A stretch of 7,951 bases of DNA from Candidatus Aminicenantota bacterium (lineage in GTDB: Bacteria; Acidobacteriota; Aminicenantia; UBA2199), in assembly GCA_020355945.1 (NCBI GenBank), contig CP070627.1:1342637-1350587 (forward strand), read 5' to 3'. The position numbers and the translations under genes were made by a program. Below are positions 1 through 7,063 of the stretch, piece after piece (the stretch's first letter is position 1; each line of letters starts with the position of its first letter). The notes under the pieces are model-generated. The model was not told the DNA's origin. It did no database searches and saw only the letters and a program-made list of their open reading frames with translations.

Positions 1-1279
1 GCTCGCAGTACCACAACTGCGGCCGGTAAAAATCAGGTTGAGTTTCTTCGAGAAAATCCATTGTTTCCTGGAATGTCTCAGCCGTCTCACCAGGGAATCC
101 GACAAATGTTGAAATAAAGACGATCATTCCAGCTTTTTTGAATAATGGTATGGTTTTTCGATATACCTCTTTCCCGACATTTTTGTTCATGTTTTTCAAC
201 AGTGTATCGTTGACAGATTCCAAACCCAGGAAAACACCCTCGCACCTGGATTCTTTCATCAATTCGATGGTCTCTTCATCCCATTGGTCGCAGCGAAAAA
301 AACAGTGCCACTTGAAGTCGTACTTTTTCCGGATCATCATCCGAAGCATGTCTTTGAATCTCTTTTTGGGAACATTTAATGTATCATCGATGAAAAATAT
401 ACTTTTTACAGTACTGATATCCCTTATTGCATCCAGTTCTTTTTCAATGTGATCGACACTCAAGTACTTATATTTCCTGGCTCTCAGCGGGAATCCACAA
501 AAAGAGCATGTATAAGGGCAGCCTTTTGAAATTCTCAGGTTCACAAACTCCCCGAGGTCTTCCCCGGGAAAAAGGGAGTAATCAATCATGTTATCCTCTA
601 ATGGATTGATCTCGACGGTGGCAGGGGTAATGACGTAATCTTTACCTTTTTTATAGGCGATATTAGTGATATTATCGAAATCTCGTTGGCTTTTCAGCGC
701 TTTAAGTATATTCATTAAGGCTTGTTCTCCCTCCCTATTGCAAACATAAAAATCCGCACCAATATACTTAAAAAGAGACTTCAGCTCTGCCGGTTCCATC
801 CATTCATATCGTTTCGATATGTAAGGCCCCCCAACAATTATTTTAGCGGTATCATTGTATCTTTTGATAAATGATATCACTTCTAAGATCGGTTGGTCAA
901 AATTATAGATCGACGTCGTAATGACCACGGTTAGAAAGTCCTGCTTCTCCAACTTCTCTTTTAAACGGTCCTTTTCCAATTGAAACAAATTAACATAATC
1001 AAAAGTAAATCCTCTCCTGGAAAGATACGTGCCCAGGTAAGTAATGGTCATCCACAGTAAATCAAAATTATGAAATGGCCTGTTAATGCCATTCTTATCC
1101 TGGAAGTAAAAGTGGGTTAAGATATCCAATGCCCGAAATGGTTTACCTTGATATTCGATAAAATTTAAGTTCAAATCTCTATAGTTGGCATGGTCTGTCC
1201 CCATTGACTTGAGCATTTGCACGTAATCGGGAAAATTCATGTCGTTATGTCCGATGATTAAACAATCGTACTTGCGCAT
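1..1279 (-). CDS. Cobalamin-binding-type radical SAM enzyme, PhpK-like (3' end beyond window)
   Basis: The first 426 residues are visible and the frame is open to the left edge. The N-terminal part (about 1-200) has the Rossmann-like pattern of a B12-binding domain, ending in a strand KIIVGGPYIS (146-155) and GADFYVCNREGEQAL (174-188); no DxHxxG cobalamin-ligand motif is seen. The radical SAM core has the cluster motif CPYTCSFC with Cys254, Cys258 and Cys261 (CX3CX2C), then FFIDDT (295-300), GVFLGLESV (348-356) and VGFPGET (393-399). This architecture is radical SAM class B, which methylates unactivated carbon or phosphorus or does other radical chemistry. From memory the N-terminus and middle closely resemble proteins annotated as PhpK-family radical SAM P-methyltransferases in NRPS/PKS clusters. 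No phosphonate genes are visible here, so C-methylation or another radical step is more likely than P-methylation (inference). The start ATG at 1277-1279 is preceded by AAGGAGGAA and follows the methyltransferase stop by 12 bp. Confidence 0.92.
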   Translation of the reverse strand, partial: MRKYDCLIIGHNDMNFPDYVQMLKSMGTDHANYRDLNLNFIEYQGKPFRALDILTHFYFQDKNGINRPFHNFDLLWMTITYLGTYLSRRGFTFDYVNLFQLEKDRLKEKLEKQDFLTVVITTSIYNFDQPILEVISFIKRYNDTAKIIVGGPYISKRYEWMEPAELKSLFKYIGADFYVCNREGEQALMNILKALKSQRDFDNITNIAYKKGKDYVITPATVEINPLEDNMIDYSLFPGEDLGEFVNLRISKGCPYTCSFCGFPLRARKYKYLSVDHIEKELDAIRDISTVKSIFFIDDTLNVPKKRFKDMLRMMIRKKYDFKWHCFFRCDQWDEETIELMKESRCEGVFLGLESVNDTLLKNMNKNVGKEVYRKTIPLFKKAGMIVFISTFVGFPGETAETFQETMDFLEETQPDFYRPQLWYCE

Positions 1280-1285
1280 CCTATT

Positions 1286-1292
1286 CCTCCTT
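1286..1292 (-). promoter_or_regulatory. Shine-Dalgarno for the radical SAM gene
   Basis: The minus strand reads AAGGAGG followed by AATAGG and then ATG at 1277-1279. The site starts within the stop codon of the methyltransferase gene, consistent with an operon and with this choice of start. Confidence 0.85.
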
Positions 1293-2263
1293 CATTCTTC
1301 AAGCCTGGCAGAGATTTGAAACGAATCTGTAGGATTCACACACTCACCCAGGGTGGTAAGAGGGATAATGGAAAGATATTTAAAATCTTTAAATAAATTC
1401 CTTATCTCTTTTTCATCTTTTATCATGTGGCGGGTATGGAACATGGCAAATTGGTGAAACTGGCGTAATAATTTTTGTTTTTTTTCTTCTGAAGAGGAAT
1501 GCTCTGGAAACATCACATTTCCATAGGTTGCAAACAAGTTCCCGGCACGCTCTGCATACCTGTCTCTCAATTCTTGCCTGGTGGGTTTCCCGATCATGGC
1601 TGTAGTAACTACTGTGCCGCCGGGTTTCAATATCTTCTTCCACTTTTCAATAATCATCGGCTTACACGGCGCTTTCAAAACAGTAAGGAATTCATCGGTG
1701 ACCACCAGGTCAAAGGAGGAGTCCTCTATATTGGCGGTTATAATATTGTCACAGATACAGGTAATGGCCAGGTTGTGCCGGTTGGCGTACCATTGAGAGG
1801 ATTTCAACGGCGTATTACAGATATCATAGACAACAATGTTCGGATGGGCCCCAACTGCCCTGACGGAATAATCAAGAGTATGTAACATTCCATAATCGGC
1901 ACAGGCAGATATCATGACATTGGCATTGGGCTTTTGGCGTAAAACAGTACTCAATGCATCTTTGTAAAAACTGTACCACCTGGGTACAGCCACCATATTG
2001 AGTAATCGCATATACTGCCAGGTGCCGTGGTACCAATCACAGGAAAGTTTTTCCGGTGATCCGGCCGCCTCTTCATCTTTTGCCCATTCTTCCATACCTC
2101 CAATAAATTTGGTAAAACACTCATCTTTTGCCCATTCTTCCATGAGTAAAGAAGACTCCTGTAACTCTTCAATTTCCGACCTGGTGTAAATTCCTCCGAA
2201 AAATTCCCTTAGATATTCATCAATTTTGCTTTTTTCATAAATGACATATTTTTCTTCTTTCAT
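1292..2263 (-). CDS. Class I SAM-dependent methyltransferase
   Basis: The protein has 323 residues. The Rossmann-type SAM fold starts near residue 113. Motif I is the variant NVMISACADYGML (115-127) in place of LDxGxGxG. An acidic residue at the end of strand 2 is Asp147 in VVYDICNTPL, strand 4 is FDLVVTDEFL (184-193), and motif III/post-strand is ILKPGGTVVTT (211-221). Residues 1-110 are a helical N-terminal extension that probably helps bind substrate or carrier protein; it contains a repeated octapeptide MEEWAKDE at 41-48 and 57-64. The substrate atom (O, N or C) cannot be read from the sequence. The alternative that it is an inactive or non-methylating SAM-fold protein is possible because motif I is degenerate, but similar variant motifs occur, as I recall, in methyltransferases of other NRPS/PKS clusters. 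The start has a GGGGGTG ribosome site upstream. It is the fourth gene in the operon. Confidence 0.85.
   Translation of the reverse strand: MKEEKYVIYEKSKIDEYLREFFGGIYTRSEIEELQESSLLMEEWAKDECFTKFIGGMEEWAKDEEAAGSPEKLSCDWYHGTWQYMRLLNMVAVPRWYSFYKDALSTVLRQKPNANVMISACADYGMLHTLDYSVRAVGAHPNIVVYDICNTPLKSSQWYANRHNLAITCICDNIITANIEDSSFDLVVTDEFLTVLKAPCKPMIIEKWKKILKPGGTVVTTAMIGKPTRQELRDRYAERAGNLFATYGNVMFPEHSSSEEKKQKLLRQFHQFAMFHTRHMIKDEKEIRNLFKDFKYLSIIPLTTLGECVNPTDSFQISARLEE
2073..2143 (-). repeat. Two perfect 23-bp direct repeats inside the methyltransferase gene
   Basis: The same 23 bases occur at 2073-2095 and 2121-2143, with a period of 48 bp (16 codons) and no mismatch. They encode MEEWAKDE twice in the same frame (residues 41-48 and 57-64). 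The identity stops sharply on both sides of each copy. This looks like a short in-frame tandem duplication whose spacer has diverged, or a sequence copied locally. Confidence 0.9.
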
Positions 2264-2306
2264 CAGTCACACCCCCTTTTAGTTAATATTAATTATCAAC
2301 TTAGCT
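2264..2306 (-). other. Longest intergenic gap (43 bp), AT-rich
   Basis: The gap between the stand-alone KASIII stop (TAG, 2307-2309) and the methyltransferase start is AT-rich and contains the 10-bp palindrome TTAATATTAA at 2283-2292. The palindrome has no GC stem and is not followed by a convincing U-tract hairpin, so I do not call a terminator. The G-rich ribosome site of the next gene occupies its downstream end. Confidence 0.5.
2270..2276 (-). promoter_or_regulatory. Shine-Dalgarno for the methyltransferase gene
   Basis: A minus-strand GGGGGTG run lies just upstream of the ATG at 2261-2263. It is G-rich and less canonical than the AGGAGG sites of the neighbours, so translation of this gene may be weaker. 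The call rests on position and purine content only. Confidence 0.6.
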
Positions 2307-3287
2307 CTATATGGCCTGTACCAGGAGAGCATTCCATGAAGTTCCCGTACCGATGCCATATACAATGGCAAACTCCTGGGAAGCCAGTAACTTTTTCTCA
2401 CAGACTCCCGATATATTTCGAATGATATCCACATCTCCCATGTGCCCTCCATCATCAAAGTTATCAAGGAAAACCTTTTCCCTGGGAAATTCCAGTAATT
2501 GACAGTAAAAATTCCACCCACTTTTACTGATATTTTGAGGGATGATCATGGATACATCTTTCAGTGTCAGGTTGTTCTTCTTGACCAGGGACTTGATCAA
2601 CTCAGTGCCGACTTGTGCGACAGTTACCGGGATGTTGCCTTTTCTAAAGTCCGTGACCATGGTAATACTGCCGTCAGTGATACCGGCAAAATCCCTGAGT
2701 GCCAGACCCGGGTCACCCGAAGAGATTTCCATCAGGGCCAGGCCGTCGCTGACCACACCCAACCCCCCCATCAAGCGGTTTTCCGGGTTCTGGAAAAAGT
2801 TGCTGGAAAGGAGAAGTACCTTACGCGCTGAGCCGTCGAAAATCAGGGAAGAAGCAATCTTCGCTCCCACCAGCGTACCGGCGCACACCTGCTCCACATT
2901 AAAAATCTGGGCACTGCTCATCTTAAATTCATTTTGCAAAAAATAAGGCACATTAATGCATTTTTCCTCGGTCATACTCCACGGGTTACCTGCTGCCAGC
3001 GAATTCCCCCTGGTATAAATGATAAAATCGATTTCTCCGGGTGTTGTATGTCCCCTGGCAAAGTACCTTTTCAACAGTGCACCATAGATTTCCGCTTCCC
3101 TCTTCCTGTCCTCGATGTAAGTCCTATGAATACCGATGGAATTCTTTAAAATACTGGACAGCTCGTCTCTCCTCATATAGATGGCCTGGAGAAACGAATC
3201 CTCCAGCATCCCAACATACTCATCAATAGAAAGATAATTCTCCGGCATGTAGAAATCAGTATAGCTGACAACTGCTCTTGTTTTCAT
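2307..3287 (-). CDS. Stand-alone 3-oxoacyl-ACP synthase III (KASIII)-like protein
   Basis: At 326 residues this is the normal length for a FabH/KASIII-family thiolase-fold enzyme. The nucleophile is present as Cys135 in FNVEQVCAGTL, and the C-terminal glycine-rich strand is YGIGTGTSWNALL. The position of the FabH histidine (usually PHQ or PHN) reads IIPQNIS, so Gln251 replaces His. The Asn motif (usually YGNTS) is replaced by DDGGHMGDVD, which carries His282 and resembles the GHxxGxD motif I associate from memory with KASIII relatives in secondary metabolism. It may therefore catalyse acyl transfer or an unusual condensation instead of the FabH reaction; this is inference. Family known precedents include CerJ (acyltransfer) and PqsD/PqsBC (alkylquinolone assembly). 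The start is supported by AAGGAGG upstream. It lies 26 bp after the multidomain KASIII protein, so the two probably act on the same intermediate. Confidence 0.9.
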   Translation of the reverse strand: MKTRAVVSYTDFYMPENYLSIDEYVGMLEDSFLQAIYMRRDELSSILKNSIGIHRTYIEDRKREAEIYGALLKRYFARGHTTPGEIDFIIYTRGNSLAAGNPWSMTEEKCINVPYFLQNEFKMSSAQIFNVEQVCAGTLVGAKIASSLIFDGSARKVLLLSSNFFQNPENRLMGGLGVVSDGLALMEISSGDPGLALRDFAGITDGSITMVTDFRKGNIPVTVAQVGTELIKSLVKKNNLTLKDVSMIIPQNISKSGWNFYCQLLEFPREKVFLDNFDDGGHMGDVDIIRNISGVCEKKLLASQEFAIVYGIGTGTSWNALLVQAI

Positions 3288-3295
3288 GGTTAATA

Positions 3296-3302
3296 CCTCC
3301 TT
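3296..3302 (-). promoter_or_regulatory. Shine-Dalgarno for the stand-alone KASIII gene
   Basis: The minus strand reads AAGGAGG eight bases before the ATG at 3285-3287, within the 26-bp gap after the upstream stop. It fixes the start codon of this gene. Confidence 0.85.
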
Positions 3303-3313
3303 TTTGGTTTGTT

Positions 3314-6300
3314 TTAGAAATAGTAAATGGCGCAGCCCACCTGTATCCCGGAACCGATACTAATAATCAGTCCCACGTCACCTTCGGCCGCCAGATGATT
3401 CTCCCTGGCGTATTGGAATGCGTAAGGTATGGACGAGGTAAAAAGATCCTTGCCGTCCCCAACTGTATCCACAAATTTATCCCTGGCCAGGTTCATTTTT
3501 TCACTTAATCTGGCAATGAATTGCGAAGAAATTTGCGGCGGAAAGATTACTTTAATTTGCGAAATATTTAATCCCTCGATATGCAGCAGATCATGGACTA
3601 CACCAGGGATACATTCAATATAACAGTCATAAATATCAGGGGCCCTGTTGATATCCAGGTATGCCCTCCCGTTTTTCCAGGCAGTATCCACTCTAAACGA
3701 ATCCATATAATCGGTAATATATTTGAATATAATATTACCGAAGCCCGGTTTTCCATCAGGGGCTTTCTCCAAAATCAGTGCCGAACCAGTCTCCCGGATG
3801 CCCAGCAGTTTTTCAGGGAAAACCTCGGCGTTATTCTCAATTTCTGCCGCCACAATCATTGCAGTTTTATATTTCTTTGCCCGGATCATCTGGACAGCCA
3901 CAAAGCATGCATTCAAGAATCCGATGGAGCCGTTAAAGACGTCAAAAGCAAAGGTTTTCTGTGCCCCGGGTGATTCCATGGTGGGATTGATATCCAGTTG
4001 ACCGGCAGCTATCGAAGCAATCGCCGGTTCGAAAAGAAAATCCTTTCGATATACCCCTGCATGTATAAGAAGATCGATATCGCCCCGGTGGTACTTCGAT
4101 GTTTTGAGACAGTTTTCTACTGCCCTCTTGAGGAACTCTATCGAGTCTCTGCCGGTTATCCGCTCTCCCGGGGGGATACCGACGCTTTCTATTTGAACCC
4201 TGGGAGTGAGGGGGGGCAGAGAAGGGGCGGGCCTTTTCCCCGGGGGTATCTTTGTTTGATTGTGCTTATTCGATTCAATCCCTCTCAAGCGGTTCGGCAA
4301 ATCGTCAAAGGTATAAAACGCAGTACCAAGGGTTTGACCGGAACCGCTGATACCAAAGATGATTTTGTCCCCGGGGTTAATCCTGTTATTACGAATATTA
4401 TCCATCACAGCCACAAAATGACTGGTAGATGCAGTATTGCCGCGTTCAGCCAGGTTGTCTATGGTGTTGTGTTCATGACAAATCTTTTTACCAAATAAGC
4501 TGTTGATCTCGCGCATCGCATCACGCAGCGATGTGGTAGAGGTCTGGTGCATGATAATATGTTGAAAGGATTCCGGTGACCATTTACTTTCCTTTAGAAT
4601 GTGCATTGCATGCTTTGCGGCATTCTTGACAGCCACCTCGGTTAGTTTGATAGATTCCGCGAACATGATTGCACCGCCGTGCTTTTTTTCCGTGGCCCGG
4701 GCAATGCAGTATGAACTGTATCCACCCAATGTGAACATCTCGATCTCATGAAAACCTACCGTATCGTCCGCCGATTTTTCCAGAATCACTGCGGCCCCGG
4801 CATCACCCAAAGTTAAACACGCCAGCCGCAAGTCTAAAAAATTCTCAATCTCCTTCTGTCCGGTTTGGGTGAGGTGAGTAATATATTCACCGCTAACCAC
4901 CATCCCACATCGAATCGCCCCGACTTTGATGAAAGCGTCGACGATGTTAATGGCAGTAAACATACCGGTACACGCATTGGAAATGTCAAACACCACGGCA
5001 TTGGAAAAGCCGAAATATTTTTTTAGTTTCATAGACGTACTGGGCTCAAGTGAAAATCGAATACCAGGCCCATCACACCTGGAGATATTGCAGCAAATGA
5101 GAAGGTCTAAATCTTCGGGATTATATTTGGACTTAGCCAGGCAGTCTTTGATGGCTTTTTTGGCTAAGTCGATGGAAAATTCCCCATCTCCTGCCATCCG
5201 CCTGGATTTTATGCCGCTCATTTTTTCCAGCGGAAAAAGAACCTTTCGTTTACAGCCCTGTAAAATTTCTTTTGTAGAGACCACTTTGGATGGAAGATAG
5301 ACTCCAAGACTTTCAATAACGGTATTCCCCTTATCGAACCCGCGGCCCTGGGCTGCATCCGACATCTCGGCCAGTTCGGCAATCGTCTTATATTGAAAAA
5401 GCAAATCCAGGGTAAGCTGAAGGCCCGCCTCATTGGCTTTGGTGATAATCTCCAGGCTTTGGATGGAAGCTCCACCCAGGTCGAAGAAGCTGTCGTAAAC
5501 GCTCACCTTGTCCTTGTCGATACCGAGAACCTGGGCACACATCCGCACCAACAACTGCTCAGTCTGATTGCGAGGTGCGACAAAGGGTTTGTCTAACTGG
5601 CGCTTGGTCATATCCGGCGCAGGAGGCACCTGCTGGGCCGCTTTTACATTAGGTGTCAACTCCGAAACACGCTGCTTTGGATTTTCAGCGGTGGTCTTTA
5701 GCAAGGCCTGATAATGTCCGGCCATTTGGATAATGGAAGCATCATCAAATAAATCCACATTATACAGGATGGTGATAGAAAGCAGTTTACCCGGTTCCAT
5801 CACCATGAACGTCAAGTCGAAGGGTGCTCCTCTCTGTTTCATGGCAAAGGGTTCCAGTTCCAGCTCACCCCGACCTGACTGAACACCCTGGTTATGAAGT
5901 TGGCGTGGCTTCTGCCAAACAAAATAAACCTGGAAGATCGGTGACCGGCTGGGGTCCCGGCTGGTCTGGAGTCGCTCCACTATGAGAGGAAAAGGGTAAT
6001 CCTGGTGGTGGAGAGCATCCAGTACAGTGTGGTGTACCTGGGTAAGAAGCTCTGTGAATGTGGGATCACCGGAAAAATCCGCGCGCAAAACCACGGAATT
6101 GACAAAGTAACCCACGATCTTTTCGAATTCAGGGCGGCTTCGGCCCACTGTCGGGGACCCCACTAAAAGATCTTTTTGACCGGTATAACGGTAAAGCAGT
6201 ACAAAGAAAGCCGTCAACAAGGTGGTGTAAGGAGTTACCCCTTCAACTTTTGCCAGTTCCTTTAACTTCCTGGAAAGGTCCTCATCCAGGTTAAATTGGT

Positions 6301-7063
6301 GTGAGGTACCTCCAAAGGATTGAACCTTTGGCCGGGGCCGGTCAAAGGGAAGATTTAACACCGGTAACCCACCGCCCAATTGTTTCTGCCAGTATGTCCA
6401 TAATCGCTTACCTTCCGGACCAACCAGCATATCGGCTTGATAACGGACAAAGTCCCGGTATTTGGTTACAGGGGGCTGGAGGGATACCGGTGAACCGGAT
6501 TTTATCGTATTGTACAGGATCCGGAGTTCATCTAATAGTATCTCAAGAGACCAGAAATCCACTGCAATGTGGTGTACATTTATAAATAGGATGTTTTCTT
6601 CAGGTGATGGAGAGTAGACCTTTACCCGCATTATAGGGCCTTGTTCCAGGTCAAAGGGACGGTCGGATTCTTTTGCCAGTTGTTCATACAAAAGGTCCCG
6701 GCTCCAGTGGGAAGCATCTGCCGTCTCGAAGCAGACCTCCTGGTGTTTGTGAACCTGCTGGATGAGTTTGCCGCTGCTTTCGGTATAGGTGGTGCGAAGG
6801 GAAGGATGACGGTCTACCAGTGCCTGGAATGCGCGTTTCAGATTAGGGATATCCGAACCTGAACGAATGTACGCCGCATACATGATGTTATATGCGGTAA
6901 TCCCCGGTACGGATTTATGCAGATACCACAACGCCCGCTGCCCATAGGAAAGAGGGAACCCTGATTCGGACTCCCTCGCCTTTTTCGTTTTTTTCTCCAG
7001 CAGCCTGGCAAGAAGCGCCCGCTTTTGGTCCAGTGTGAGATCATCGATATTAATATCCGTCAT
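3314..7063 (-). CDS. Hybrid NRPS-type protein: condensation domain, carrier protein, tandem KASIII-like domains (C-PCP-KASIII-KASIII)
   Basis: The protein has 1249 residues. Residues 1-30 form a short charged helix (LTLDQKRALLARLLEKK) like an N-terminal docking element. A condensation domain spans about 34-470 with the catalytic motif HHIAVD (164-169) followed by FW instead of the usual G. A carrier domain spans about 498-568, with the phosphopantetheine serine probably Ser533 in FDLGGASIQS. KASIII-like domain 1 (about 581-920) keeps Cys698 (DISNACTGM), His839 (IMHQTS) and Asn876 (RGNTAS), matching the FabH triad. A Pro-rich linker (about 921-954) leads to KASIII-like domain 2 (about 955-1249). 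There the Cys position is Ser1046 (FNGSIGF), the His position is Pro1176 (FPPQIS) and the Asn position is Asp1203. No adenylation, thioesterase or reductase domain is seen, so the carrier must be loaded in trans or receive the chain. I infer chain extension from the upstream PKS and a KASIII-based acyl transfer or condensation at the C-terminus. The start is fixed by an AGGAGG site and the ATGA overlap. Confidence 0.93.
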   Translation of the reverse strand: MTDINIDDLTLDQKRALLARLLEKKTKKARESESGFPLSYGQRALWYLHKSVPGITAYNIMYAAYIRSGSDIPNLKRAFQALVDRHPSLRTTYTESSGKLIQQVHKHQEVCFETADASHWSRDLLYEQLAKESDRPFDLEQGPIMRVKVYSPSPEENILFINVHHIAVDFWSLEILLDELRILYNTIKSGSPVSLQPPVTKYRDFVRYQADMLVGPEGKRLWTYWQKQLGGGLPVLNLPFDRPRPKVQSFGGTSHQFNLDEDLSRKLKELAKVEGVTPYTTLLTAFFVLLYRYTGQKDLLVGSPTVGRSRPEFEKIVGYFVNSVVLRADFSGDPTFTELLTQVHHTVLDALHHQDYPFPLIVERLQTSRDPSRSPIFQVYFVWQKPRQLHNQGVQSGRGELELEPFAMKQRGAPFDLTFMVMEPGKLLSITILYNVDLFDDASIIQMAGHYQALLKTTAENPKQRVSELTPNVKAAQQVPPAPDMTKRQLDKPFVAPRNQTEQLLVRMCAQVLGIDKDKVSVYDSFFDLGGASIQSLEIITKANEAGLQLTLDLLFQYKTIAELAEMSDAAQGRGFDKGNTVIESLGVYLPSKVVSTKEILQGCKRKVLFPLEKMSGIKSRRMAGDGEFSIDLAKKAIKDCLAKSKYNPEDLDLLICCNISRCDGPGIRFSLEPSTSMKLKKYFGFSNAVVFDISNACTGMFTAINIVDAFIKVGAIRCGMVVSGEYITHLTQTGQKEIENFLDLRLACLTLGDAGAAVILEKSADDTVGFHEIEMFTLGGYSSYCIARATEKKHGGAIMFAESIKLTEVAVKNAAKHAMHILKESKWSPESFQHIIMHQTSTTSLRDAMREINSLFGKKICHEHNTIDNLAERGNTASTSHFVAVMDNIRNNRINPGDKIIFGISGSGQTLGTAFYTFDDLPNRLRGIESNKHNQTKIPPGKRPAPSLPPLTPRVQIESVGIPPGERITGRDSIEFLKRAVENCLKTSKYHRGDIDLLIHAGVYRKDFLFEPAIASIAAGQLDINPTMESPGAQKTFAFDVFNGSIGFLNACFVAVQMIRAKKYKTAMIVAAEIENNAEVFPEKLLGIRETGSALILEKAPDGKPGFGNIIFKYITDYMDSFRVDTAWKNGRAYLDINRAPDIYDCYIECIPGVVHDLLHIEGLNISQIKVIFPPQISSQFIARLSEKMNLARDKFVDTVGDGKDLFTSSIPYAFQYARENHLAAEGDVGLIISIGSGIQVGCAIYYF

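Noticed and set aside
138..609. Plus-strand open frames of 104 and 60 codons
   Set aside because: They are antisense to the radical SAM core; the minus frame encodes the CX3CX2C motif and stays open across the region.
2283..2292. TTAATATTAA palindrome as terminator or operator
   Set aside because: It is short, purely AT and sits inside an operon gap just upstream of a ribosome site; chance is a sufficient explanation.
3288..3313. T-rich/A-rich stretch after the multidomain gene as a rho-independent terminator
   Set aside because: There is no GC-rich stem before the run, and the next gene's Shine-Dalgarno lies in it.
4190..4260. G-rich plus-strand runs as a G-quadruplex or regulatory element
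   Set aside because: They are explained by proline codons (CCC) of the inter-KASIII linker on the coding strand.
3998..4498. Plus-strand open frame of 166 codons opposite the KASIII linker region
   Set aside because: It lies wholly antisense to the multidomain protein, has no recognisable domain, and the minus frame there carries clear KASIII and linker sequence.
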